Made by a program: the position numbers and the translations under genes. From Bacillota bacterium (lineage in GTDB: Bacteria; Bacillota; Clostridia; Acetivibrionales; JAEXSP01): a stretch of 64,000 bases of DNA. The stretch is from positions 1-64,000 of the forward strand of contig JAEXSP010000030.1 in NCBI GenBank assembly GCA_023453795.1, written 5' to 3'. Positions 16,624-25,241 of this stretch are shown piece after piece (position 1 is the stretch's first letter; each line of letters opens with the position of its first letter). Under the pieces are notes generated by a model. The model saw only the letters and a list, made by a program, of their open reading frames with translations. It did no database searches and was not told the DNA's origin.

Positions 16624-16790
16624 TGCCGGAAAATCCTCTTCAGGCACGGAATACAATAAGGGTTATAGAACTTGTGGAGCTGAGTAATAAGGCTGGTCTA
16701 TGTTTCACCCCACAAACATATGAGATTCCTGTTGTAATTCCTGATATACCGCTCCTCGAACACTTTGGCGGGAACAGGCCTGCCGAATAA
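16623..16790 (+). pseudogene. Possible truncated gene start coupled to the staygreen gene
   Basis: The ATG overlaps the staygreen stop as TAATG and opens 55 codons. The first about 25 (MPENPLQARNTIRVIELVEL) look coding. After about 16698 the frame runs antisense into the conserved end of the GGDEF-EAL gene and is unlikely to be real. This may be the remnant of a downstream operon partner cut off by a rearrangement, or chance. Confidence 0.25.
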
Positions 16791-19046
16791 ATATCCTTGA
16801 ACCTGATCGCAGCCAAGCTCCGTCAGGATTTCCAACTGTTCCTGTGTTTCTACGCCTTCTGCGATTGTCTGAATTCCGAAGGAGTGCGCCATGGTAATGG
16901 CGGCCCTAACGACATTAGCGCCCTTTGAGTTATAAGAAGATATGTTGTCAATCAGCGACTTGTCAAGCTTTATTCTGTCAAAGGGATATTTGTTCAGGTA
17001 GCTTAGGGCAGAATACCCGGAACCAAAATCATCAATCGAAACTGAAACACCTAGGCTTCTTAGCAAAGAGAAGACATCGTTGAGATAATCCGTATCCTTC
17101 ATCATGATACTTTCTGTGATTTCTGCATCAATCCATGCGGAGTTAATATCATCTGCCGAGATCAAAGCCTTAAAAAGACTTATAAAGCTTTCATCGCTTA
17201 ATTGCTTAGGCGATATATTGAAACCGATCTTCAGCGGTATAGAATATTGATTATTCCATATTTTTGATTGGCATATAGCTTCATTCATTACCCATTTCCC
17301 GATTTTGGATATATAGTCGATTTCCTCGGCAATCGGAATAAAAACATTTGGCGGAATATAGCCATATTCGCGATTCCCCCAACGGATGAGTGCTTCGGCA
17401 CCGATTAACTTAATATCAGGCAAAGAATATTGGGGTTGATAAAACAGTTCAAAGTCCTTTTCAACATCACATTTTTTCAGCAAAACTTCAATTTCTGTAG
17501 CCTTTTTGAAATCCTGACCTATAAACGGGTTATAAAACTGGTATTTGTTGTAGCCTTGGGATTTGGCATTGTACATTGAAATATCGGCATTTTTCATCAA
17601 TGTTTTCCCGTCGCATACACCATCGGCAAGTGCAATTCCGATGCTAACCGTCATGTTCAGCAGATTATCTCCAATATCAATAGGTTTGCTGCATAAATTA
17701 ATGGTTTGGACGCAGAAGTCTTCGATATCTTTCTGCGAGTACTTGCCTGCAAACATGATGGCGAACTCATCTCCGCCAAGTCTTGCTATAGTGGCTCCGT
17801 AATGATTCCACTCAAGCATCCTGAGAGAATGTTCGATCAGAACCTTGTCGCCAATGTCGTGACCAAATGTGTCATTTATAGTCTTAAAGCGATCCAGGTC
17901 AATCAGCAGAATAGCCATAAGGTCGTTCAGGCGTAAGGTTTGGATCGTATCGTCCAGACAGGTCATAAAATAGCGCCTGTTAAAAAGCGTTGTCAGAGTG
18001 TCCTGATTGGCCAGAAATTTCAACTCACGGACCTGTTCAGCGACGCGTTGCTCGAGTATTTCATTTTGTTGTCTGAGTAGTGCTTCTTTTTCAATGGAAA
18101 TCTGGATATATTTACAAGAACCCCAGTAAAAGAATATAGAAAATGCAAAGGTAGACAGGTCTTCAAAATTAACCGGGACATCGATAATTCCGGACACAGA
18201 TGCAAGGATATAAATACACGGATAAATTAAAAGGTAAACCCAGCGTGCCCGTACGCCTATATTTGTCACCACTGAAATATCAAACACGGAGCTGTACTTG
18301 TAAGTCTTCCATAAAGCACCAAACGCAATGATGTATAATGACAGGGCATAAATAAAATCAACCAGTGAATTGGGAGAATATAAATCAGTGTAGTCTATGT
18401 AGTAATAGTAAATATCCACAAGTGAGAACAGAACCACTCCAAATGATATAATTCTGATGAATGCCGGAACTTTACCCGAGCGTACCGAAAGGAACCATGA
18501 AAAAACACTGATGCATATCAGAACATCGGTAATTATTGACAAAATACTTGTAAAATCCATAACAAGAAGGCCTTTAAGTATAGAAATATCCTTGCGCAAG
18601 AAAATAATCCAGAATAAAAATGTAGACATAATACCGCTGATTATCAAATCTATGCTAAACTGGGCGAAAACCCATTTTTTGAACTGCTGGACGGCAAAAA
18701 TAATCACGGAGGCAAATATAAAGCAGTTTGTCATAACATACAAAAACATGATAATAGTGCTGTCGTCCGGGTTGCCGCCTGTAAAACTCATTAATGCCCA
18801 TATAGTGTCTGCTGCCCCCCAGAAGAAGCATGCAATCGAATAAAACAGCAGAGTAATGCTTACCCTGACAGAGTGCTCGGATTTCAGATAAGCGAAGTAT
18901 AAAATTCCACCCGAAGCAAATACGCTGATCGGCGATAGGATGTTACCCCAAAAGTCCGAATGAAACATTGATGAGATAAAATATAAGATTAAGAGGATGG
19001 TCAAAACCGCTGTTTTTCTTAAAAAGACACTTTTTGGTGCTGCTAT
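16698..19046 (-). CDS. Membrane GGDEF-EAL protein (c-di-GMP synthesis/turnover)
   Basis: A protein of about 782 residues. Up to nine hydrophobic helices occupy the first about 310 residues and probably sense a membrane or small-molecule signal. A short coiled coil (KEALLRQQNEILEQRVAEQVRELKFL, abbreviated in place) links to a GGDEF domain with intact ARLGGDEFAIMF, then an EAL domain with intact GAEALIRWG, ITESIMMKD and SIDDFGSGYS. Both synthesis (diguanylate cyclase) and hydrolysis (phosphodiesterase) residues are therefore present. The nearest ordinary start is TTG at 19004, but it has no ribosome site. A perfect AAGGAGGTG lies nine bases before an in-frame ATA at 19046, giving IAAPKSVFLRKTAV ahead of the first helix. 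I extend the gene to that ATA. Confidence 0.9.
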   Translation of the reverse strand: MAAPKSVFLRKTAVLTILLILYFISSMFHSDFWGNILSPISVFASGGILYFAYLKSEHSVRVSITLLFYSIACFFWGAADTIWALMSFTGGNPDDSTIIMFLYVMTNCFIFASVIIFAVQQFKKWVFAQFSIDLIISGIMSTFLFWIIFLRKDISILKGLLVMDFTSILSIITDVLICISVFSWFLSVRSGKVPAFIRIISFGVVLFSLVDIYYYYIDYTDLYSPNSLVDFIYALSLYIIAFGALWKTYKYSSVFDISVVTNIGVRARWVYLLIYPCIYILASVSGIIDVPVNFEDLSTFAFSIFFYWGSCKYIQISIEKEALLRQQNEILEQRVAEQVRELKFLANQDTLTTLFNRRYFMTCLDDTIQTLRLNDLMAILLIDLDRFKTINDTFGHDIGDKVLIEHSLRMLEWNHYGATIARLGGDEFAIMFAGKYSQKDIEDFCVQTINLCSKPIDIGDNLLNMTVSIGIALADGVCDGKTLMKNADISMYNAKSQGYNKYQFYNPFIGQDFKKATEIEVLLKKCDVEKDFELFYQPQYSLPDIKLIGAEALIRWGNREYGYIPPNVFIPIAEEIDYISKIGKWVMNEAICQSKIWNNQYSIPLKIGFNISPKQLSDESFISLFKALISADDINSAWIDAEITESIMMKDTDYLNDVFSLLRSLGVSVSIDDFGSGYSALSYLNKYPFDRIKLDKSLIDNISSYNSKGANVVRAAITMAHSFGIQTIAEGVETQEQLEILTELGCDQVQGYLFGRPVPAKVFEERYIRNYNRNLICLWGET

Positions 19047-19062
19047 GGGAAATCACCTCCTT
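19044..19062 (-). promoter_or_regulatory. Ribosome binding site pointing to an ATA start
   Basis: Minus-strand AAGGAGGTG (19062-19054) is followed after ATTTCCC by ATA (19046-19044), in frame with the GGDEF-EAL gene. A TGA overlaps the ribosome site in frame, so no earlier start exists. Confidence 0.55.
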
Positions 19063-19218
19063 GAAAGTACAGCAAAATAAATATCGGCATATTTTGTTTT
19101 AAATCTTAACAATAAAGCATCAGATTTGGCAGGATATAAGACAGGTATTAAGCGGAAGGCAGAACTACCTGCAAAAGAATGATCTTAATTCGGTGAATAT
19201 ACTTTATATCATTATATC

Positions 19219-19249
19219 ACTTCTGTAGAAACTTCCAAACTATAGAAGT
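19219..19249. repeat. Inverted repeat between the GGDEF-EAL and GH30 genes
   Basis: ACTTCTGTAG (19219-19228) and CTATAGAAGT (19240-19249) pair with one G-T and an 11-base spacer. No T-run follows, so an operator or RNA hairpin is more likely than a terminator. The rest of 19063-19367 is AT-rich without an open frame and must hold the two divergent promoters. Confidence 0.5.
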
Positions 19250-19381
19250 GTCCAAAATATTAACTTGTTATTTTAAATAATTAACATTACCCACCCAAAA
19301 ATTTACATAAATGCGAATATTTATTATACTACACCCAGAATGAAATCCCTATACTTTTCAATAAAAAAAGGAGGTTATGTT

Positions 19382-20914
19382 ATGTACAGGAGAATGAGAA
19401 TCGTGACATTAATACTATCACTGGTCTTTTTGATGAGTTTTGTATGTATTCAGCCGGCCAGTGCAGCTTCCTACAATGCATCAGTAGATGTCAATACCAC
19501 TTACCAGACGCTGGAAGGCTTCGGGGCTGCGATAGCTTGGTATGACAGTTGGTTGGCGAATCACCCTAATAAGGCGGAAATCTATAAAGTTCTGTTCGGG
19601 GATTCGGGATTGGATATTCTGCGCCTTCGCAACCAATATCAGCATAGCGGGGACGATAGTACAATAGACGCCCAGATATTCAATGCCGGAAAACAGCAGA
19701 ATCCTGCTCTTAAACTGCTGCTATGCTCATGGTCGCCACCGTCCACCCTGAAGAAGAACGGAACAATGAACGGCGGCACACTTGCTAAGGACAGCAGCGG
19801 TTTTGTCTACAGTAAGTTTGGAGATTATTGGTACGATTCACTGGTTGCTTATGCAGCTAAGGGTTTAGTCCCTGACTATATCAGTATTCAGAATGAGCCG
19901 GACTATGAAAACAGCGGGTGGGAAACCTGCATACTAAAACCGACGGAAGATTCAAACTATCCCAGCTATGGCAAAGCGTTGGATGCGGTCTACAGCAAAA
20001 TTCAAAATATGGCTAATAAACCGAAAATCCTGGCCCCTGAGGTTGCCGGTATAGACAGCAGCAATGTGCAGAACTATGCCAATGGGATGGATATGAGCAA
20101 AATCTACGGAATTGCGCACCACCTGTACAACGGAGGAGACGGCAATAATCCCGACAGCTTCAACAATATTTTTAAAGCTTTAAAGGCGGCATATCCGAAT
20201 AAGCCGCTTTTCCAGACGGAGTATGACTATGGGACGGCGTTCACAACAGCACAGTTGATTTACAATTCACTTGTAAATGAAGGTGTCAGCGGTTATTTCT
20301 ACTGGGATCTGATCTGGACAAATGACCAAAGACCCCTTGTGCATCTTGACGATCCGAACAATCCAAACGGGTGGAGCAATCCCAAAGGTTATTCTGTTAC
20401 AGATTTTTACTACACCATGCAGCATTTTGCCAAGTTTACCGATCCGGGATACAAGAGGGTATCCGCTTCCTGTACTTCTTCGGATATCCCGATAACAGGC
20501 TTCGTTTCACCTGATAAGAAGAAGCTCACATTAATTCTTATCAACAAGGGCTCCTCTTCAAATACTGTAACCCTCAATGTAAACGGTTTTACAGCAGCCA
20601 GCACGGCGGTTTACCAGACTGCAGGGAACGATAAATTCGCTTCCAAAGGCAGTTTGTCAGGAAATACCGTAACACTTCCGGCACAGTCAATTGTTACTGT
20701 CGCAATGGATGCGGGCGTATCGGTTAAGAAGGGCGACCTGAATGGCGACGGAGATGTTGATGCACTGGACCTTGCTTTATATAAGCAATGTCTGCTGAAA
20801 ATAGTGGATGAAACAACGATTGCCAATTATCAATCTGTCATGGATATGAATAATGATAATTCCAGGGATGCGCTTGATTTTGCGCTGATAAAGATGTATC
20901 TGATAAACCGATAA
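19382..20914 (+). CDS. Cellulosomal GH30 (subfamily 8-like) xylanase with dockerin
   Basis: A 510-residue secreted enzyme: signal peptide (about 1-31, ending PASA|AS), GH30 TIM barrel plus side beta-sandwich (about 32-440), and type I dockerin (about 448-510). The acid/base Glu is in YISIQNEPDYE near residue 170 and the nucleophile Glu in LFQTEYDYG near residue 278. The compact layout and motifs (LEGFGAAIAWYDSWL, CSWSPPSTLKKNG) fit GH30_8 glucuronoxylanases and xylanases. I did not verify the glucuronate-binding arginine. The dockerin loops are DLNGDGDVDALD and DMNNDNSRDALD; the second lacks the usual glycine. The ATG at 19382 follows AAAGGAGG and is preferred to an upstream ATG at 19340. Confidence 0.92.
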   Translation: MYRRMRIVTLILSLVFLMSFVCIQPASAASYNASVDVNTTYQTLEGFGAAIAWYDSWLANHPNKAEIYKVLFGDSGLDILRLRNQYQHSGDDSTIDAQIFNAGKQQNPALKLLLCSWSPPSTLKKNGTMNGGTLAKDSSGFVYSKFGDYWYDSLVAYAAKGLVPDYISIQNEPDYENSGWETCILKPTEDSNYPSYGKALDAVYSKIQNMANKPKILAPEVAGIDSSNVQNYANGMDMSKIYGIAHHLYNGGDGNNPDSFNNIFKALKAAYPNKPLFQTEYDYGTAFTTAQLIYNSLVNEGVSGYFYWDLIWTNDQRPLVHLDDPNNPNGWSNPKGYSVTDFYYTMQHFAKFTDPGYKRVSASCTSSDIPITGFVSPDKKKLTLILINKGSSSNTVTLNVNGFTAASTAVYQTAGNDKFASKGSLSGNTVTLPAQSIVTVAMDAGVSVKKGDLNGDGDVDALDLALYKQCLLKIVDETTIANYQSVMDMNNDNSRDALDFALIKMYLINR

Positions 20915-20944
20915 GGAATACTTCAAAATTAAGTATAAACACAT

Positions 20945-20980
20945 AAAAAATTGAGGAATGCTTAAACATTCCTCAATTTT
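20945..20980. terminator. Bidirectional terminator between GH30 and DUF362 genes
   Basis: TTGAGGAATG (20951-20960) and CATTCCTCAA (20967-20976) pair perfectly. The stem is flanked by AAAAAA on the left and TTTT on the right, serving two convergent genes. Confidence 0.9.
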
Positions 20981-21037
20981 GTGTTTTAATATCTCTTAAA
21001 AGCGACTATTATTTAGCGTGCCTAAATCCATAAAAAG

Positions 21038-23527
21038 TTAGTTGGAGTGCCTTTCAAGCAAGTAAAGCTTTAGCTGGGCAAGATCCAGTGCGTCTACTAA
21101 ACCGTCTGAATTAAAATCTGCAGCCGATAATGCATCTCCAGTCAGATTGGTTATTTTTAAAAGGTGTGACTTGAGCATTGCATAATCCAAGGCATCTATA
21201 CCGGAGTCATTATTTATATCACCTTTTTTCAGGGCAGTATCAACTAATGTCAGGGTATCAAACACGTCGGCATTTATCCAGGCAACATTTTTATCTGTTC
21301 CGGGAATATCCATAGAACCCATGAAGTTATCACGAGTCATATTGTAGTCGTTATCATTGTATGAAACGCCAAAGCCCATAATCTTGCCATTTGTAAGCGT
21401 AACAGGCACATTTGTTGTGACTTTCTCATTGTATTTATCATCAAATACCTTTAATTCAATTTCCCAGGTATAGACATTTCCGTTCTTGGTGCGAAGTACC
21501 TTGGCGTGATCATTGTAAAAGCTCTGTGTGCCTGAGGTATTATTGTCTATTATGTCATAGTCCAATTCAATGTGGTAGGCGAACGCATTATAATTGTTTT
21601 GGTGGTTTCCTCCGGAATGATTTTCATCTATGAAAAGTTCGACACAGTCGTTGTCATAGTAGTTCTTTAGCGGAGTAGTATTGGGAGCCGAGAGTTTATC
21701 ATCGGTTATTTCAACAAGATAGTAGAGCCTTTCAGGAGTCCAAACCATCTTGAAACGCCCGCTGAAATCATCAGCCGTAGGAGTATTGCCCAGCCATACA
21801 TAATTTATATCCTTCCACTGAGCCTGCTGCCAGCAGCTCTCATTTCCGATACCGTCTATAACAGGAGCCTGAGCAGCCCTTGGAGCACTATAACCGCTAG
21901 CCGTAAATTCTGCTGTTTTGGTTGTGCGGTTTAAGAAACGGTCATATGCTTCAACAGTTAATTGATGATTTCCGGTCAATCCCGATATATCCACATTAAT
22001 TGCAGTCATGCCTGATGCAGAAGAAGGTTCGTATAATTTGCCGTCTATATAAACCGATTCTTTTACTGTTTCACTATCAGCAGTCATTGAGATTTTCATA
22101 TTATTGCCGACAGCCTGCACAGAATCTATGGTTAACTGAGGAGCAGTTTTATCTGTAATTTTTGCTGCTCCCAGTGTAGCCGTACCCTCGAAATACTTTC
22201 TGACCTCATCAACCTTCTTGCCGACAATATTGATGCATGTCGGATCGATATTGCCGAGTTTATCTGTATTAAGGTAACGAAGATAACCGATTGATTCCGG
22301 ATCATAACCTACAACGAGAGATTCTATGCTGTCAACAGCTACTGCATCTTTACCGGCAAGAATCAGCCTCATATTCATCTGGTCTTTAGTCAGATCTGTA
22401 GTGTTTGATGGGATAGGACCGTTTTGAAGCCCCTGAAGTCCGTCCATAATTACAAGATCAGCGGGACGGCATTTATAGTAATCGCGAATCCATTTATGCA
22501 GATCATCCGAATAATGATCAACCGCATTATTTCTATCAGGTTGAGTTTCGGATTTTCCATATATATTACCCGGTACCGTGCCTATGGCTAAATTCTTGAT
22601 ACCGCCTGTAATTCCTGCATTATAGTGGGTTTTCAATGTAGGAATGCTGATAACAACATCAGCTTCTTTATACTTGCGGTTGAAATAATATTGGGTATGT
22701 AAAAGTCCGTCAGGCATATTAACCAGCGTCAAGCCGGCAGAATTCTTGTCCTGCCAAGCACCGCTGTCTTTCTCGATCGCCAGGATTCCGTCTACTTCGG
22801 GAATATTTGCCGAAGTGTATTTTAAGGAGTTAAACAACATTGAAGTGTCGATAGCGGAGCCTTCCATAATATAAACCTTGCCGCTGGGATTTACACTGCG
22901 CACCAGTTCAGCCACTGCTTTGGTTACACGCCAATCTGTTGTTACACCGTTTGCCTCTGCTGCGTAACCCATTGAATATACAAGATTGGGTTTTAAAACA
23001 ACAGTGTCTCCATCCTTTACCACACTTCCGATGCCGCCGACTCCTGCTACAGCTTCGGAAACCATCTGTTTTATTTCAGTATAATCTATCTGCTTCACAT
23101 CGGATTTGGCTGATTGCACTATTGATACATTTGATTTGGCCAGCTTTACAGGAGTAAAATCTGCATAAGCTTTCTGAGCGGGGAAAAAGTGGAGATTCCA
23201 GACGACAGCGGCTAAAATTGCTGCCCCGCCTATACCTGCGACGATATAACGTGATGCGTAGAAGCTTTTTCTTAGTTTTTTGAAAATCAGTGCACCTCCG
23301 AAAATTCCCGTTAGCCATATGACAAAGGAAGATGCAATCGGAAAAGCAGCTCTCTGGCATGGGTAGGCAGCTCTGCTTGGTTTCGGAATTACACGGATGA
23401 AAAACCAGATAAGCGCAGCCAATCCTGTAATGGGAAACAGCAGCTTTTTAAAAAGTTTCTTTTTCTCTGCATGCCTTGCAGAATAGGGGCATACATGTGT
23501 CTCGGATTTTTCTGAATGACTTGTCAT
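21038..23527 (-). CDS. Membrane-anchored DUF362-CBM9-dockerin protein
   Basis: An 829-residue protein with an unusual domain order. Three N-terminal hydrophobic helices (about 30-48, 61-84, 93-113) would place the rest outside the cell. A DUF362 domain (about 130-480) shows VVLKPNLVYSMG, DVVISIPTLKTHYNAGITGG and AVDSIESLVVGYDPESIGYL. A short beta linker domain follows. A CBM9-like carbohydrate-binding domain (about 555-755) carries APVIDGIGNESCW and NDCVELFIDENHSGG, and the chain ends in a complete type I dockerin (766-829; loops DINNDSGIDALD and DFNSDGLVDALD). DUF362 has no settled reaction; no iron-sulfur cysteines are visible. A membrane anchor plus dockerin could tether a scaffoldin to the cell or recruit this protein to it. 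AGGAGG precedes the ATG. Confidence 0.88.
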   Translation of the reverse strand: MTSHSEKSETHVCPYSARHAEKKKLFKKLLFPITGLAALIWFFIRVIPKPSRAAYPCQRAAFPIASSFVIWLTGIFGGALIFKKLRKSFYASRYIVAGIGGAAILAAVVWNLHFFPAQKAYADFTPVKLAKSNVSIVQSAKSDVKQIDYTEIKQMVSEAVAGVGGIGSVVKDGDTVVLKPNLVYSMGYAAEANGVTTDWRVTKAVAELVRSVNPSGKVYIMEGSAIDTSMLFNSLKYTSANIPEVDGILAIEKDSGAWQDKNSAGLTLVNMPDGLLHTQYYFNRKYKEADVVISIPTLKTHYNAGITGGIKNLAIGTVPGNIYGKSETQPDRNNAVDHYSDDLHKWIRDYYKCRPADLVIMDGLQGLQNGPIPSNTTDLTKDQMNMRLILAGKDAVAVDSIESLVVGYDPESIGYLRYLNTDKLGNIDPTCINIVGKKVDEVRKYFEGTATLGAAKITDKTAPQLTIDSVQAVGNNMKISMTADSETVKESVYIDGKLYEPSSASGMTAINVDISGLTGNHQLTVEAYDRFLNRTTKTAEFTASGYSAPRAAQAPVIDGIGNESCWQQAQWKDINYVWLGNTPTADDFSGRFKMVWTPERLYYLVEITDDKLSAPNTTPLKNYYDNDCVELFIDENHSGGNHQNNYNAFAYHIELDYDIIDNNTSGTQSFYNDHAKVLRTKNGNVYTWEIELKVFDDKYNEKVTTNVPVTLTNGKIMGFGVSYNDNDYNMTRDNFMGSMDIPGTDKNVAWINADVFDTLTLVDTALKKGDINNDSGIDALDYAMLKSHLLKITNLTGDALSAADFNSDGLVDALDLAQLKLYLLERHSN

Positions 23528-23779
23528 AAAATTACCTCCTGACTTGAATATTTTAAACTATATGGTAAACTTTAATTTATTTTTTAGGGATATAGTAAGT
23601 GGATGCTGGTGCAGGACAACAAAGGCCATAACAGTGAAATTTGGAAGTGTATTACAACAAAAGTTAATGGTGTAGTCATATAGCATACTATATTATATAA
23701 AATGTGGTAGAAAGTTCAAGAAATTCTTTATCGGCTATAATGACAATTTTGCCATGTTTTATTATTATAGTTTTATAAT

Positions 23780-23809
23780 AAAAAAGGAAGCAGCTTGTGT
23801 GCTGCTTCC
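23780..23809 (-). terminator. Terminator of dapB
   Basis: GGAAGCAGC (23786-23794) pairs with GCTGCTTCC (23801-23809). On minus it is followed by TTTTTTA, five bases past the dapB stop. Confidence 0.9.
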
Positions 23810-23813
23810 TGTC

Positions 23814-24686
23814 TCATGCTTCTATTTCATCATTCTGAAGCATTTCTTCAACTCTATAGCGCAAATATCTTTTACTAAGGGATGTATCCTTATCAATATA
23901 GTCTGTTAGAACCTTGTTAAGGTTAAGAACATCATTCATCTCATAATAACCGCTTTTGCCTGAAATAAAATTGACCGCCCGAACCGCACCGAGCGCAAAA
24001 GCCTTCCTGGAAAAGGATTCGTGAGATATTTCAATTTTGTCGTCTTCGCCTATTATCATGACCTCGTGTTTGCCTATTACTCCGCCGGCCCTTACAGCAT
24101 TTATCGGAATGCTTCCGATTTCACCCGCGTTAGAAGCTTTTAGCCCTTTTTCTATTTCCCCGGCTATTTTCAATGCTGTTCCGGAAGGGGAATCCTTTTT
24201 ATGCTTATGATGTACCTCCGTGATCTGAAAATCATAATTGTTCAGAATGTTAGCTGCAAGGTTTGAGAGGAGCATGAGTACATTAACGCCAAGTGTTATG
24301 TTTGGAGCATAAACAATGGCATTATGATATTTACGCGTTAAAATAAACAGCTTTTTTAATCCTAATTTTGAGAAGCCTGTAGTGCCTATGACGATATTAA
24401 CCTTCATTTTTGAAAATGCCCTTGCATTTTTCAGTGCAGCTGAGGGATTGGAGAAATCTATAACAACATCGGGTTTTGTTCTGAATACGATCTGCTCGAT
24501 TTGCTCAGAGCTTTCAACCTTAATTCCGGTGGAACTGCAATCCAAGATCTCACCCAGATCCCGGCCTTTATTATTACTCTGAGGACTGCATAATGCGGAT
24601 ACCAGACATATATTTCCCTGTTGGAGCAAGACTCTTGCAATTTCCTTTCCGGTCTTTCCAAGCCCTGCCAAGCATACTCTAATCAT
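23814..24686 (-). CDS. dapB: 4-hydroxy-tetrahydrodipicolinate reductase
   Basis: A 290-residue NAD(P)H-dependent reductase of the diaminopimelate/lysine pathway, supplying DAP for peptidoglycan; its substrate is also the precursor of spore dipicolinate. An N-terminal Rossmann motif GLGKTGKEIA, the VVIDFSNPSA and IGTTGF segments, and the DapB signature EVHHKHKKDSPSGTALKIA with the catalytic His and Lys are all present. The chain is some 35 residues longer than typical DapB because of a charged C-terminal tail (TDYIDKDTSLSKRYLRYRVE). It is monocistronic, with a c-di-AMP riboswitch and an intrinsic terminator in its leader, so expression should drop when c-di-AMP is high if the switch acts in the usual off mode. 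Confidence 0.9.
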   Translation of the reverse strand: MIRVCLAGLGKTGKEIARVLLQQGNICLVSALCSPQSNNKGRDLGEILDCSSTGIKVESSEQIEQIVFRTKPDVVIDFSNPSAALKNARAFSKMKVNIVIGTTGFSKLGLKKLFILTRKYHNAIVYAPNITLGVNVLMLLSNLAANILNNYDFQITEVHHKHKKDSPSGTALKIAGEIEKGLKASNAGEIGSIPINAVRAGGVIGKHEVMIIGEDDKIEISHESFSRKAFALGAVRAVNFISGKSGYYEMNDVLNLNKVLTDYIDKDTSLSKRYLRYRVEEMLQNDEIEA

Positions 24687-24755
24687 ATGTTTACCTCCCT
24701 TCGATATAAAATCTCATGGGCATAGGCCCTTTCGATTTATGGTATGTCTCACCGA

Positions 24756-24784
24756 TAAAAAAACTGCAGAGAAGTCCTGCAGTT
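24756..24784 (-). terminator. Riboswitch-controlled terminator in the dapB leader
   Basis: AACTGCAG (24762-24769) pairs with CTGCAGTT (24777-24784). On minus the stem runs into TTTTTTTT. It lies between the aptamer and dapB, about 75 bases before the start codon, as expected for an expression platform. Confidence 0.85.
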
Positions 24785-24829
24785 AATGTTTTAGAGTGCA
24801 TAAAAACCAGGCACCATCAAAGCATATTA

Positions 24830-24965
24830 ATCACCTTCTCTTTCAACGCTTACGAGATTAGCTGCCGGATTCGGATCGAAAGATGACCCTACGTCACTAG
24901 AGGCATGTCTAGTTTAGATTCACCCCAAAAACAATGGTTCTCCCGCTCAAAAATGATTCAGCGCA
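24830..24965 (-). promoter_or_regulatory. Cyclic di-AMP riboswitch (ydaO/yuaA) upstream of dapB
   Basis: Minus-strand sequence contains the conserved ydaO aptamer blocks in order: GCGGGAGAACCA, TTTTTGGGGTGAATC (24917-24926 core), GTAGGGTCATC, CCGAATCCGG and CAGCTAATCTCGTAAGC (about 24848-24864), followed by AGAGAAGG. Such aptamers bind two c-di-AMP molecules and usually favour transcription termination. Exact ends are estimated. The remaining bases 24966-25220 hold the divergent promoters for this leader and the gerA operon, not resolved by eye. Confidence 0.92.
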
Positions 24966-25241
24966 TATTTGTATAAAGCTATAAAAAAAGCAAACCCCAA
25001 AATATCGGGCTTTACAATAGATTCTCAGGAAGAAGCAAATACATATGATGCTTGACTTGTCTATTGATATATATGCTTAAACATAAGTTTTTATGATTGC
25101 ATGTTGCAAGTATAACAAAACTGGGAAAAATTGTCAATACCTAACAACATTTACTTAAAGGTTTGTTGAATGAATATGAAAATATGTATTTGATAATAAT
25201 AAACTCATGATGAATGGGAAATAAAATAAGGAGTGAAGCTC

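Noticed and set aside
24986..25020. Second terminator-like stem (AAACCCC/GGGCTTT) between the riboswitch and gerA
   Set aside because: The stem has a mismatch and no gene or RNA reading into it was identified; it may be part of the promoter region.
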